Made by a program: the position numbers and the translations under genes. 64,000 nt of DNA from positions 62,001 through 126,000 of the forward strand of contig JAIYAW010000001.1 of assembly GCA_027488835.1 (NCBI GenBank), written 5' to 3'. The stretch comes from Bacteroidota bacterium (GTDB taxonomy: Bacteria > Bacteroidota > Bacteroidia > NS11-12g > UBA955). A model generated the notes under the pieces. That model saw only the letters and a program-made list of their open reading frames with translations. It ran no database searches and was not told the origin of the DNA. Numbering within the stretch: the first letter of the stretch is position 1; each line of letters opens with the position of its first letter. This document shows, in pieces, positions 8,842 to 18,748 of the stretch.

Positions 8842-10599
8842 TTATGATGTTTGATTTTCATACAACCACTGGTAATATCCCCCAAAAGAAATTAGAAATT
8901 CATGGTTACCGGACTCCACAATTCTACCTTTTTCCAAAATATTAATAACATTGGCATGTTGCAATGGCGACACCCTATGACTTGTTATGATTACTGTTTT
9001 ATTTTTAAAAACTTCCTTCAAATTATAAATAATTCTCGACTCAGTTTCTGCGTCAACTGCGCTCAAACAATCATCCAAAATTAATATATCCGAGTTTTTC
9101 ATTAAGGCCCTAGCCAAAGAAACACGTTGTTTTTGACCACCAGAAAGCGAAACACCTCTTTCGCCTAAAATTGTATTTTTACCATGCTCGAATAATGCAA
9201 TATCTTTATCTAGGCAAGTAATTCTAATAATTTCATCCAATTGTTCTAGGGAATATTCGCTAACACCAAATGCAATATTTGCCTCAATGGTATCACTAAA
9301 TAAAAATACATCTTGAGGGACATAGGCAATCATTTTCCTGTACGCATTCAGAGGCAAATTTGAAATCTTTTGATTATCAATTGTTATTTGCCCCGTTTGA
9401 ACTTGAATTTGTTTCGTAAGCAATTGCAACAATGTACTTTTTCCTGAACCTGTTTTACCTGTAATACCTATAATTTCTCCTTTTGATATTTTCAAAGAAA
9501 TATCAGTTAATGCATTTTCATTTTTGTCAATATATCTATGAGAAACCTGAATTAATTCAATTTGATTTAAAAAGGATAAATCATTATCATTCACTTGTAA
9601 GTCAATTTCTTCCCGGTTTAAAAAATCATTGATTCGCTTTTGGCTTGCACTTGCCTTTTGCACCAAAGCAGTTGTCCATCCCAAGCTAGCCACTGGCCAA
9701 ATGAGCATATTCAAATAAATAACAAATTCCGCCAAATTTCCTGGGGTAAAAATGCCCTTTTCAACTTCCCTTCCCCCAACATATAAAACAATGATGGTTG
9801 AAAGACCTACAAGCAGCATCATCAGGGGAAAAAACAAAGAATTTACCAAGGCCAATTTCAAATTTCTATTCTGAAATTCTACTCCCTGATCATTGAAATC
9901 TTTTGAGAAATACTTTTCAGCACCAAAAGATTTTAAAATTCTAATTCCCGAAAACGTTTCTTGAGCGTGGGTGGTAATAACAGACAGTTGCTCTTGAATT
10001 TTTTTATTACCCAAATTAATTTTTTGGCTAACATAATAAATTGAAATAGAAAGAATTGGCAAAGGAACAATAACCCAAAATGCCAAATGTTTATTAACCA
10101 TTATCATTTGAGTAATAATCATAATGAATGAAAACAAAACATTGGCAAAATACATGATAGCAGGACCAATGTACATCCTCACATTTGAAATGTCTTCGGT
10201 AATGCGAGACATTAAATCGCCGGTGTAATTTTCACGATAGAAATCTTCACCGAGCTTTTCATATTTCAAAAACAGTTCATTTTTTTGGTCATATTCAATT
10301 TCACGGGAAGCCACAACTAAAGTTTGTCTCATGAAAAACATAAAAACACCTTTTAATACGGAAGCCAAAACAATGGCAATTCCAAATCCTAAGGCATTAA
10401 ACATGATTATTTTATAGAGAATACTGCTTTGTGAATATCCAAAAAGTTGTGAATTAAAATAAGCGTCATCCAATCCTTGTCGAACAAAAACAGGAACATA
10501 AATGGCAAAAAAATTGGATAGGATAACACAAAGAATTCCCATTAAAATGAGGAATTTGTATTTTTTAATATATTTATTGAGGGATAAAAGTTCTTTCAC
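8842..10599 (-). CDS. MsbA-like ABC exporter (fused permease and ATPase)
   Basis: A half-transporter of 585 residues: a six-helix exporter membrane domain (about 10-310) followed by an ATPase domain. Walker A is GKTGSGKST, signature LSGGQKQRVSLARAL, Walker B ILILDDCLSAVDAET and the switch His ITSHR. It probably works as a homodimer exporting lipid or a drug-like substrate. The GTG at 10599 is chosen as start: the protein then begins MKELLSLNKY as in relatives, and a perfect TAACTTTG box ends 20 nt upstream. A TTG at 10632 lies upstream of that promoter and is less likely. Confidence 0.87.
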   Translation of the reverse strand: MKELLSLNKYIKKYKFLILMGILCVILSNFFAIYVPVFVRQGLDDAYFNSQLFGYSQSSILYKIIMFNALGFGIAIVLASVLKGVFMFFMRQTLVVASREIEYDQKNELFLKYEKLGEDFYRENYTGDLMSRITEDISNVRMYIGPAIMYFANVLFSFIMIITQMIMVNKHLAFWVIVPLPILSISIYYVSQKINLGNKKIQEQLSVITTHAQETFSGIRILKSFGAEKYFSKDFNDQGVEFQNRNLKLALVNSLFFPLMMLLVGLSTIIVLYVGGREVEKGIFTPGNLAEFVIYLNMLIWPVASLGWTTALVQKASASQKRINDFLNREEIDLQVNDNDLSFLNQIELIQVSHRYIDKNENALTDISLKISKGEIIGITGKTGSGKSTLLQLLTKQIQVQTGQITIDNQKISNLPLNAYRKMIAYVPQDVFLFSDTIEANIAFGVSEYSLEQLDEIIRITCLDKDIALFEHGKNTILGERGVSLSGGQKQRVSLARALMKNSDILILDDCLSAVDAETESRIIYNLKEVFKNKTVIITSHRVSPLQHANVINILEKGRIVESGNHEFLISFGGYYQWLYENQTS

Positions 10600-10619
10600 G
10601 TGGGTGGGTAATTCTGGTG

Positions 10620-10627
10620 CAAAGTTA
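10620..10627 (-). promoter_or_regulatory. -7 promoter element of the ABC exporter
   Basis: A perfect TAACTTTG on the minus strand lies 20 nt before the GTG at 10599. It helps decide the start codon. Confidence 0.6.
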
Positions 10628-10742
10628 ACCAATATAGCGAAGGAGAAAGATCAAAAAAGATAAAGAAATGATATTTCGAGGTGAAACATAAAATATTCTT
10701 CAGTTTTTTTCACAAACATTTCCACAATGATTAATTATTTTG

Positions 10743-10750
10743 TATATTTG
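10743..10750 (+). promoter_or_regulatory. -7 promoter element of rpsO
   Basis: A perfect TATATTTG ends 19 nt before the rpsO ATG at 10770. Confidence 0.7.
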
Positions 10751-10769
10751 CAGCCCAATTGTTAGAATT

Positions 10770-11039
10770 ATGCATTTAACAACAGAAAGAAAAAAAGAAA
10801 TATTTACTCAGTTTGGTGGAACTTCTACCAACACAGGTAGTACAGAAGCGCAAGTTGCAATGTTTACAGAAAGAATCAATTTCATCAGTGGTCACTTGAA
10901 AACTGCAAAGAAAGACACGAGCGCTGAATTGTCATTGATTAAACTTGTAGGAAAACGTCGTAGTTTGTTAAACTACTTGGCGAAGAAAGATATTTTCAAA
11001 TATCGTGCTCTAATTAAAGAATTAGGATTGCGTAAGTAA
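10770..11039 (+). CDS. rpsO: 30S ribosomal protein S15
   Basis: Ribosomal protein S15, 89 residues, which binds the 16S rRNA central domain early in small-subunit assembly. Diagnostic segments are FGGTSTNTGSTEAQVAMFTERI, HLKTAKKDTSAE and KLVGKRRSLLNYLAKKD. The ATG at 10770 gives the standard length; an upstream extension would start inside the promoter. It is followed by a strong hairpin and then pnp, the gene order well known in other bacteria. Confidence 0.97.
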   Translation: MHLTTERKKEIFTQFGGTSTNTGSTEAQVAMFTERINFISGHLKTAKKDTSAELSLIKLVGKRRSLLNYLAKKDIFKYRALIKELGLRK

Positions 11040-11062
11040 TCTCAAATTCTTCCTTATGATAG

Positions 11063-11097
11063 AAAAGCCCCGTTCGCCAAAGCGAATCGGGGCTTTT
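11063..11097. terminator. Hairpin between rpsO and pnp
   Basis: A 10-bp perfect stem (11063-11072 with 11088-11097) is extended by an inner 4-bp stem (11073-11076 with 11083-11086) and followed by a T run. It looks like an intrinsic terminator, but since both flanking genes are co-directional it may instead act as an attenuator or RNA-processing site. Confidence 0.75.
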
Positions 11098-11119
11098 TAT
11101 TTAAAAAATTATTATTAAA

Positions 11120-13324
11120 ATGAACATACAAAAAAGAAGTTTTGATACCGGAGATGGCCGTATCATTGAAATTGAAACCGGAAAACTTGCTCGCCAAGCG
11201 CACGGTAGTTGTGTAGTAAAGGTTGGAAAAACCATGATCCTTGCAACCGTAGTAAGTAGTTACGATGCCAAAGAAGGAATTGATTTCCTTCCATTGAGCG
11301 TTGATTATCAAGAAAAATTTGCTGCCGTGGGTAGAATCCCAGGAAGCTTTTTGCGCCGTGAAGCGCGTTTGTCTGACTATGAAATTTTGATTTCTCGTTT
11401 GGTAGACCGTTGCTTACGTCCTTTGTTTCCTGATACTTACCATGCAGATACCCAAGTTATGTTACAATTGATCTCTTCAGATGAAGATATCATTCCTGAT
11501 ACTTATGTTGGATTAGCAGCATCAACTGCATTAATGCTTTCTGACATTCCTTTCTTAGGTCCAATTTCAGAAGTACGCGTTGGACGTATTGATGGAAAAT
11601 TAGTAATTAATCCAAGCAAATCTGAATTGGTAAACTCTGATTTGGATCTTTTGGTGGGTGGAACGGCTGACGACTTAAATATGGTTGAAGGTGAAATGAA
11701 AGAATTGTCTGAAGATGAATTCTTGGAAGCCTTGAAATTTGGTCATGATGCTGTTAAAAAGCAATGTGCTGAACAACTGGCATTCCTTGAGCAAATGGGC
11801 GGTCGTAAACCAGCGCGTGAGTTCAATCATGAAGATAATGACGAAGAATTGCGCACTAAAGTTATTGCTGAAACATCTGCAGCAATTCGCGCAGTTGCTG
11901 AAAGTGGCAAACCTAAACATGAAAGAAGTGAATCTTTCAAAGCAATCATTTCTGAATATGTTAAACAATTTGAGGGACATGAGTCTGAATCTAGAATGGT
12001 TCGTTTGGCTAAGAAATATTTCCACGAAGCTGAATACAATCAAATGAGAGCCATGATCTTAGATTCTGGACGTCGTTTAGATGGTCGTTCAACTGTTCAA
12101 GTTAGACCTATTTATACTGAGGTTGACTATTTGCCAGCTGCTCACGGTTCTGCAGTATTTACGCGTGGTGAAACCCAATCTCTTACTTCTGTAACTTTGG
12201 GAGGTAAATTAGATGAGCAATTGTTAGATGCACCTTTTTACCACGGTAATAGTCGTTTGATGTTACATTATAATTTCCCAGGTTTCTCTACAGGTGAAGT
12301 TAGACCGAATAGAGGTCCAGGACGTCGTGAAATTGGTCATGGTAATTTGGCATTAAGAGGTTTAAGAACTATGATTCCTTCAGATGTTCCTTATGTAATT
12401 CGTATTGTAAGCGATATTTTAGAATCTAATGGTTCTTCCAGTATGGCAACAGTTTGTGCGGGTTCTATGGCATTGATGGATTCAGGTATTAAATTAAACA
12501 AACCTGTAAGTGGTATTGCAATGGGATTGATTACAGATGAAACTGGTAAATACCAAGTTTTAACTGACATTTTGGGTGATGAAGATCATTTGGGTGACAT
12601 GGATTTTAAAGTAGTTGGAACCAAAGACGGTATTACTGCATGTCAAATGGATATCAAAATCAACGGATTGAAATGGGATATGGTTTCTCAGGCGTTGAAG
12701 CAAGCAAAAGATGGCCGTTTGCATATTTTAGGCGAAATGGAAAAAACCATTTCTGCTCCAGCATCTGAATTGAAGCCTCATACTCCAAGAGTTGAAGTAA
12801 TTGTAATTGAGAAAGAATTTATTGGTGCAATCATTGGCCCAGGTGGTAAAATTATTCAAGAGTTACAAGCTAGAACTGGAACAACAATTTCTATTGAAGA
12901 AAGAGATGGCAAAGGTTTTGTTGAAATTTTGAGTAGCGATGGCGAAGGAATGACTAAAGCAATTGAAGCTGTAAAAGGCATTGTTGCTATTCCAGAAGTT
13001 GGAGGTACTTATACAGGCAAGGTTAAAACAATCACTGAATTCGGTGCTTTCGTTGAGTTTATGCCAAATAAAGATGGTTTATTACACATTAGTGAAATTG
13101 CATGGGAAAAAATTCCTACAATGGAAGGTGTATTTACTGAAGGACAAATGCTTGAAGTGAAACTTGTAGAAGTTGACAAGAAAACTGGAAAATACAGATT
13201 GAGCAGAAAAGCGCTTTTAGAAAAGCCTGAAGGTTATGTTGAAAGAGAACCAAGGGAACGTCCTGAAAGAAACGACCGTGACCGTGGGAATGATCGCAAC
13301 AGAAACGATCGTAGACCGAGATAA
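11120..13324 (+). CDS. pnp: Polyribonucleotide nucleotidyltransferase (PNPase)
   Basis: A 3'-5' phosphorolytic exoribonuclease, 734 residues, standard length. Domains in order: first RNase PH domain (about 1-215), helical linker, second RNase PH domain (about 310-540, with RPNRGPGRREIGHG and the ILESNGSSSMATVC active-site region), KH domain (GAIIGPGGKIIQ, about 572-583) and S1 domain (GKVKTITEFGAFVEF). The C-terminus is a short Arg/Asp/Asn-rich tail. It takes part in mRNA decay. No clear promoter of its own is seen. Confidence 0.97.
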   Translation: MNIQKRSFDTGDGRIIEIETGKLARQAHGSCVVKVGKTMILATVVSSYDAKEGIDFLPLSVDYQEKFAAVGRIPGSFLRREARLSDYEILISRLVDRCLRPLFPDTYHADTQVMLQLISSDEDIIPDTYVGLAASTALMLSDIPFLGPISEVRVGRIDGKLVINPSKSELVNSDLDLLVGGTADDLNMVEGEMKELSEDEFLEALKFGHDAVKKQCAEQLAFLEQMGGRKPAREFNHEDNDEELRTKVIAETSAAIRAVAESGKPKHERSESFKAIISEYVKQFEGHESESRMVRLAKKYFHEAEYNQMRAMILDSGRRLDGRSTVQVRPIYTEVDYLPAAHGSAVFTRGETQSLTSVTLGGKLDEQLLDAPFYHGNSRLMLHYNFPGFSTGEVRPNRGPGRREIGHGNLALRGLRTMIPSDVPYVIRIVSDILESNGSSSMATVCAGSMALMDSGIKLNKPVSGIAMGLITDETGKYQVLTDILGDEDHLGDMDFKVVGTKDGITACQMDIKINGLKWDMVSQALKQAKDGRLHILGEMEKTISAPASELKPHTPRVEVIVIEKEFIGAIIGPGGKIIQELQARTGTTISIEERDGKGFVEILSSDGEGMTKAIEAVKGIVAIPEVGGTYTGKVKTITEFGAFVEFMPNKDGLLHISEIAWEKIPTMEGVFTEGQMLEVKLVEVDKKTGKYRLSRKALLEKPEGYVEREPRERPERNDRDRGNDRNRNDRRPR

Positions 13325-13346
13325 TTTAAAAATAGAATCAGAATAC

Positions 13347-13374
13347 AAACCCCCAGGAATACTCTTGGGGGTTT
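13347..13374. terminator. Intrinsic terminator after pnp
   Basis: A perfect 9-bp stem (13347-13355 with 13366-13374) with a CCCCC/GGGGG core and a following T run, between converging pnp and the GT87-like gene. Confidence 0.85.
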
Positions 13375-13408
13375 TTTATTTTAAAAAGTGAATAGAATTA
13401 AATCAATA

Positions 13409-14599
13409 TCAGAAATGACCAATTAATTTTTTCAATTTCCCAAGATCAAATTTCGTCATATCAAAAAGCATCATCACCCAAAATACGATACATGGAAAAA
13501 CTTTCAATTGAGCTGTTTCAACAATCCATATTCGTAAATATCTTGGATATAAATCTGATGGACCTAATTCAGTAAGGAAAAATAAAAGCACCAATGCAAT
13601 TAAATAATAGCTTGAAATTTTATCTTTCAACGACAAAAATGCCATAATTGCTCCAACAGCAATAATAAAAGTTGCAGATTCAGCCATATGATTAAATATT
13701 ACAACCCAAATCATCCAAGAAAAACCATAAACTATGCGGTTATCCTTCAAAAAATCACTTTGAAAAAACAACGGAATAAGCTGTATAATTAATCCTATAC
13801 CTATGATTACATTTTTACCAATATTCAAATGAAACCAGGTGTTTAACCAAGCTATTACAGAATACTTTACAAATGTATTTCCATCATTTTTTAACAAATC
13901 AAAATAGTTTTTATACTGCTGAATTAATGTTTCAAAAGGTGTAACAATTAAAGGAAGTGCGAACAAAATCAAAATAATTAAAAAAGACATTAAAATTGCC
14001 TTTTTTAATTGATTTGGATAAAGCAGAAAAACTGCAAACAATGCTATTCCAAAAAGTTTAATAAAACCTGTAATACAAATAAAAATAACTGCTTTTAAAG
14101 TATTTTCTCTCTGAATTGCCGCCAAACCTAACATCATTAAACCCAATATAAGACCATTGCTCTGGCTATTTAGAACGGAGGTAAGCATTTCAGGTATTAA
14201 CAGCAATAGCAACAAAGGTTTCGTTTTATTATTCAAACCCAATAATTGAGAAAAGCCCAAAATTGGCAACCCAACATTTAATAAATTCCAAACAAATAAA
14301 CCTAGCGCATTGGGCATTACTGCAAACAATCCAAAAATCAGCGCAAATGAAGGCGTATACTTAAATAAATCATAATGTTCTTTTGGGTAATGAGTATATA
14401 AATTTAATTGTTGAAATAAGTGAAAAGATGAATTTTTGAAAATTATATAATTATTGTATTGTGTAACGCCACAATCAACACCATCCATCATTGAAATTGG
14501 CAAAAAATAATTTCTTAATGTTGCATAAACCACAACGAGTAAAAATAACAAAGGCAAAAACCAATGTTGATTTTGCAGGAAGAAATTTTTTATTTTCAT
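13409..14599 (-). CDS. Glycosyltransferase family 87-like (DUF2029) membrane protein
   Basis: A polytopic membrane protein, 396 residues with about 10 hydrophobic segments, resembling polyprenol-phosphate-mannose-dependent mannosyltransferases (GT87, GT-C fold). The early periplasmic loop has MMDGVDCGVTQYNNY, with acidic residues where GT-C enzymes hold their catalytic Asp. The N-terminal basic segment precedes the first helix. Acceptor and product are unknown. It follows the surface operon on the same strand but is separated from it by a terminator. Confidence 0.7.
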   Translation of the reverse strand: MKIKNFFLQNQHWFLPLLFLLVVVYATLRNYFLPISMMDGVDCGVTQYNNYIIFKNSSFHLFQQLNLYTHYPKEHYDLFKYTPSFALIFGLFAVMPNALGLFVWNLLNVGLPILGFSQLLGLNNKTKPLLLLLLIPEMLTSVLNSQSNGLILGLMMLGLAAIQRENTLKAVIFICITGFIKLFGIALFAVFLLYPNQLKKAILMSFLIILILFALPLIVTPFETLIQQYKNYFDLLKNDGNTFVKYSVIAWLNTWFHLNIGKNVIIGIGLIIQLIPLFFQSDFLKDNRIVYGFSWMIWVVIFNHMAESATFIIAVGAIMAFLSLKDKISSYYLIALVLLFFLTELGPSDLYPRYLRIWIVETAQLKVFPCIVFWVMMLFDMTKFDLGKLKKLIGHF

Positions 14600-14605
14600 A
14601 GATAC

Positions 14606-14633
14606 AAAAAAGGGGCTTACGCCCCTCTTTTTT
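14606..14633 (-). terminator. Terminator of the adhesin-PorP-OmpA operon
   Basis: A GGGGC/GCCCC stem (14611-14616 with 14621-14626, 4-nt loop) with flanking A and T runs lies directly downstream of the OmpA-family gene on the minus strand. Confidence 0.75.
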
Positions 14634-14646
14634 ATATTCTTAAATG

Positions 14647-17600
14647 TTATTTAACGCGTCTTCCGTTTTGGAAAGTTACCACAAACGCATCAGGATAACC
14701 TAAACTACGAATTTTTGTTTTCTGCCTTTGTGCTTCATCTTCAGTTGCAAATCCAGAACCGGTTGCATACTTATAATAACCACCATCTCTATATTCAAAT
14801 GCATTTGAAATTCCTTTATCTTCCAAGGATTGCAAACTCACTCTATTTTTAGACATTAAGAACTGTACTCGATATTCAATTCTAGATGAACCAGAAACCA
14901 TATTACTAGGCTCAGTATAATCCACTGATAACGATTCATCGTTAGCAACTGGCTCCGCTTTTTTAACTTTCACAGAAGGTTTAGAAGCTGGGCTTTCATA
15001 TTTAGATTTTTGCTTATTGTTTGTTAAACAAACAGGTGCTTCAATTTTATCAAGAATCCCATCTTCATCGCTATCTGTATCAACGTAATCGGGTTTGCCG
15101 TCGTTATCAGAATCTTTTTTACCTTCTACATTATCTGGAATGTCATCATTGTCAGAATCTGAATCAATGAAGTTCAATTTACCATCATGGTCAGTATCTT
15201 TAATTCCTTCTTCTCGATCTGTTATTCCATCATTATCTGAGTCTAAATCTAGGTAATTTGGAATTTCATCATTGTCAAAATCATTGTCTTTTTCAATCCT
15301 ATCTGAAATTCCATCATCATCAGAATCTAAGTCAACAAAATTTCCTTTGTTGTCACCATCAGCATCATCCTCGCCTTCATTTTCATCTAAAATTCCATCA
15401 TTATCAGAATCTAAATCTACTAAATTAATTTTACCATCTTTATCAAAATCTACAGATTTTTCTATTGCATCTGAAATGCCATCATTATCTGAATCCAAAT
15501 CAATAAAGTTTGGCAGATTATCATGATCTGAGTCACCTTTACCTTCAGCGGCATCAGGAATACCATCATTATCTGAATCTTTATCTAAATAATCAGGAAT
15601 ACCATCACCATCTGCATCGCCGCACTTAATTGGACCAGATGCTAAATCTTCTGTAACATCCACCCTAGGAGTTTTCTTTTTAGGTCCTTTAGACTTAGCT
15701 TTTGTGTTTGATGCAATTTCATTCGAAATATTTGATGAATCAACTACAGGAATATTCGGGTCTTCTTCAACTTGAATTTGGCCACATGGAATAATACCAC
15801 TAATCAAATATTCAGTTCTTCTATTTACTTTATGCTCTTCATCTCTGCAGTTAATACCATTTTTACAGCGATTTTTAATTTTAGTTTCACCATATCCCTC
15901 GAAACTCATGCGCTTCTTAGAAATACCTCTTGAAACTAAATATTCATAAACTGCTTTTGCACGATTTTTAGACAACTCCAAATTTAATACATCGCTTCCT
16001 TTTGAATCTGTGTGTGAACCAAGTTCAATTTTTAAACCACTGTTATCTTTCAAAACGATAGCTACACGGTCTAACTCTTTTTTACTATCTCCATTTAGAG
16101 CAAATAAATTAGATCCATAATAAATTGGTTTAACATCAAATAAGGCTCCCAAATCATCACCTATTTTATATTTTTCAACGATTAAGGTCACCATTTTTTG
16201 ACCTTTATCAGTCAAAGAGTATTTTTCTGAAAGAGCATATTTATAACCACAAGGATGAGAAGTTACCTGGACCTTTACGTCTTTTGAAATTCCTTCATAA
16301 ATATAATTTCCATCTGCATCTGTAACTGCTTGAATTGCCTTTTCGTTGTCATTCAAATTATCTAAAGCAATTGTTGCATTAGGTACTGCTTCTTTTGTGT
16401 CTTTATCAATTACTTTCACAACTACATCATTAGATGTTGGAGTTGCGTTAGAATCATTTTCTTGAGTCCATTTAAAGAAATATAAATTATCGTTATATCC
16501 AGTAGCTAAAGTTCCGTTTGAAGATCTATTAGACGACATAGTACCCCAATTTTCATGGAAACTAGCAGCGAAATCATCTAAACTAGAGTTAACAGGCTTA
16601 CCTAAATTAATTGCAACACCAGAATTGTTATCAATGGTAAATACATCTAATCCACCAAAGCCCAAATGTCCCTCAGAAGAAAAATATAAATTTCCAGAAT
16701 CGGAAAACCTAGGAAAATTATCTCTTAAAGCTGTATTAATTTTCGGACCTAAATTTCTAATTTCACCTATTTTTATTCCATCTTGGTCATTTTGCAAAAT
16801 TGGTGCTTCATATAAATCTGATTTACCATAACCGCCCGGCATGTCAGAAACAAAAACAACTTTAGATCCATCGGGTGAAATTACTAAATCAGCCACAGAG
16901 AAATCTAAATTATTCAATTGAAAGGATATTTCTTTCCATTTTTTGGTAAAGATGTTTTGTTGAAGTGCAAAAATCTGTAAGACTTTTTCTTTCTTGGCAT
17001 TTGCTTTTTTTGCATTTCTTGTAATGTAAAGCATTCTATTTTTAGCGTCATAAAAGCTTACATGTTGATTTAAAGCTTTTGCATTGCTAGACAGTTCAAC
17101 TGATTTCGAAATACTGCTATCAGAAAATTTTGCTTTAAATACATTGTAATAAGGTTGCTCAAACCAAGCAGAAATAACTTTTCTCAATCCTTTTTCAGTA
17201 TGAGATGTATAATAACAGCTTCCATTGTTGTCTGAAACAATACCATATTCTCCTAAGGCAGAAGCATTAGGAAATGGCTTAATGGTATATTTCGAATTAA
17301 AGTCATAATCAGACCAATAATCACTGCGTTTTTCTTTATTTTCTGCATAAAAATCGGCTGTTAAGTCACCAAAAAGAGGTTTATCTTGAAATTCTGGAGT
17401 TGCTTTTACTATTAAAATTAAACTATCAGATAAACCATACAATTCCATTTTACGTGCCACCAATGCATAATTTAATTTGTCAATTGCATCAACTTGAGAT
17501 GGATACCTATCTAATAACTCAGCAAATGCATCAAATGCCTTGTCTGTGAGTTCAGATTGAGCAAAAGAAAATGCCAATGCTCTTTGAGACAAATAATCAT

Positions 17601-17763
17601 TTTTTCTTGATGTGGTTTTATTGTTGTTTTCTTTAATTATTTGATGATATCGCTGTTGATCTAGTTTTTTAATTTCCTTTTGCTGCGCATTAACCACAGA
17701 AAAAGAAATCAAACCAACAAATATTAAAACAAATCTTTTTAGATTTTTATTTATAATTTTCAT
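14647..17763 (-). CDS. OmpA-family protein with PD40, TSP3 repeats and C-terminal SPOR-like domain
   Basis: A large envelope protein, 1038 residues. In order: signal peptide (about 1-26); a helical TPR-like region (to about 140); beta-propeller PD40-type segments ([33 protein letters not shown]); a carboxypeptidase-regulatory-like fold ([15 protein letters not shown], about 450); an OmpA peptidoglycan-binding domain ([16 protein letters not shown], about 580-655); a long Asp-rich thrombospondin type 3 array (about 715-910); and a C-terminal SPOR-like domain ([12 protein letters not shown] to the end). OmpA/PD40 proteins paired with PorP/SprF are known around T9SS. The TSP3 array and SPOR end are unusual additions. 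It is the last gene of the operon with PorP/SprF and the adhesin. Confidence 0.88.
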   Translation of the reverse strand: MKIINKNLKRFVLIFVGLISFSVVNAQQKEIKKLDQQRYHQIIKENNNKTTSRKNDYLSQRALAFSFAQSELTDKAFDAFAELLDRYPSQVDAIDKLNYALVARKMELYGLSDSLILIVKATPEFQDKPLFGDLTADFYAENKEKRSDYWSDYDFNSKYTIKPFPNASALGEYGIVSDNNGSCYYTSHTEKGLRKVISAWFEQPYYNVFKAKFSDSSISKSVELSSNAKALNQHVSFYDAKNRMLYITRNAKKANAKKEKVLQIFALQQNIFTKKWKEISFQLNNLDFSVADLVISPDGSKVVFVSDMPGGYGKSDLYEAPILQNDQDGIKIGEIRNLGPKINTALRDNFPRFSDSGNLYFSSEGHLGFGGLDVFTIDNNSGVAINLGKPVNSSLDDFAASFHENWGTMSSNRSSNGTLATGYNDNLYFFKWTQENDSNATPTSNDVVVKVIDKDTKEAVPNATIALDNLNDNEKAIQAVTDADGNYIYEGISKDVKVQVTSHPCGYKYALSEKYSLTDKGQKMVTLIVEKYKIGDDLGALFDVKPIYYGSNLFALNGDSKKELDRVAIVLKDNSGLKIELGSHTDSKGSDVLNLELSKNRAKAVYEYLVSRGISKKRMSFEGYGETKIKNRCKNGINCRDEEHKVNRRTEYLISGIIPCGQIQVEEDPNIPVVDSSNISNEIASNTKAKSKGPKKKTPRVDVTEDLASGPIKCGDADGDGIPDYLDKDSDNDGIPDAAEGKGDSDHDNLPNFIDLDSDNDGISDAIEKSVDFDKDGKINLVDLDSDNDGILDENEGEDDADGDNKGNFVDLDSDDDGISDRIEKDNDFDNDEIPNYLDLDSDNDGITDREEGIKDTDHDGKLNFIDSDSDNDDIPDNVEGKKDSDNDGKPDYVDTDSDEDGILDKIEAPVCLTNNKQKSKYESPASKPSVKVKKAEPVANDESLSVDYTEPSNMVSGSSRIEYRVQFLMSKNRVSLQSLEDKGISNAFEYRDGGYYKYATGSGFATEDEAQRQKTKIRSLGYPDAFVVTFQNGRRVK
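15060..15620 (-). repeat. TSP3 coding repeat array (OmpA-family gene)
   Basis: Tandem degenerate units of about 36-80 bp encode DLDSDNDGI-type calcium-binding motifs, about ten acidic loops. The same motif class occurs in the adhesin gene of this operon at 19060-20200. Confidence 0.8.
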
Positions 17764-17783
17764 GAATCTTTTTTTTTAAAATA

Positions 17784-18734
17784 TTAGAAATATCTAGGAA
17801 CTCTTACTCTGCTATTCGAAACATATGGAATCATATATTGTAATCCAAATTCATGCGAACCCTGTATGTAAGTATTTAATGGTTTTAATTTACTATCGTA
17901 TGAATAAACCAATGTAAACGAAGGGCTTACAGCAGCAGTTGCCATGATTCCAATGTCCCCTTCTGTTCTATAAAAAGCACCAATCGAATAATTTTCTTTA
18001 TAAATAGCATGTAAATTTATGTCTACTTGAACAGGAATTCCATAACCCACTTTAACTTGAGTTGTTGGTTTCAATTTAACATCATCATTCACGTCTAATA
18101 CAACACCAGCAGAAAAATTATATTGTGTTTTTGCAGCGTACTCAATGTTAATATTATTTACGGTATTTTGAGGGACAAAAACCATTCTCGGTGCAGATAA
18201 TCCAACAAAGAACTTCTCTGAATATAAGTAAGCACCAAAACCAATCATTGGCGCATTAAAATTATAATCATTGTTTTTAAACGCATCATCGTTTCCAACA
18301 TTTTGTAGCTTAGATAAACTAAAGTTATAATTATACAAACCACCACGTAAACCTATTGCCAATCTTAAATCTTTTGAGATTTTCTTATTGTAGGCAATTG
18401 AAGCTGCAATTTGAGTTTCAGAAATCGGACTTGCCTTTGCAAACTTACCTATGCTACCAGATTGGATATTTACTCCTCCTGCAAAATCACCAATTAATGG
18501 GGAATGTAAACCAAAATTGTAATAAGTTGGAGCACCTGGAAAATCGACCCATTGCTTTCTAACTAAAGAATTTGCAACTAATGTACGTTTTGAACCAGCA
18601 TAAGCAGGATTCAATGCAAATGAATTGTAATCATAATGCGAATACATTTGTTCTTGTTGTGCATTAAGCTTATTGTTTGAAAACAACAACATGCAAAGGC
18701 TTAACAAGAAAGTATATTTTATCATTTTTTTCAT
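17784..18734 (-). CDS. PorP/SprF-family type IX secretion membrane protein
   Basis: An outer-membrane protein of the PorP/SprF family, 316 residues, with an N-terminal signal peptide ending near LNAQQ. The family start is clear: EQMYSHYDYNSFALNPAYAGS, followed by an amphipathic beta-strand-rich body. In Flavobacterium, SprF is needed to place the adhesin SprB on the surface, and PorP is tied to the PorE/PorK/PorL/PorM/PorN complex. Here it lies between the SprB-like adhesin (14-bp gap) and the OmpA-family gene (20-bp gap), so it is most likely the dedicated anchor of this adhesin. Confidence 0.9.
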   Translation of the reverse strand: MKKMIKYTFLLSLCMLLFSNNKLNAQQEQMYSHYDYNSFALNPAYAGSKRTLVANSLVRKQWVDFPGAPTYYNFGLHSPLIGDFAGGVNIQSGSIGKFAKASPISETQIAASIAYNKKISKDLRLAIGLRGGLYNYNFSLSKLQNVGNDDAFKNNDYNFNAPMIGFGAYLYSEKFFVGLSAPRMVFVPQNTVNNINIEYAAKTQYNFSAGVVLDVNDDVKLKPTTQVKVGYGIPVQVDINLHAIYKENYSIGAFYRTEGDIGIMATAAVSPSFTLVYSYDSKLKPLNTYIQGSHEFGLQYMIPYVSNSRVRVPRYF

Positions 18735-18748
18735 TTTCTTTTTAATTA

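Noticed and set aside
10597-10602. CACGTG core as a further parS site
   Set aside because: The flanks (CTTT and GGTG) do not match GTTn/nAAC. The cores at 20041, 35175 and 56899 were rejected for the same reason.
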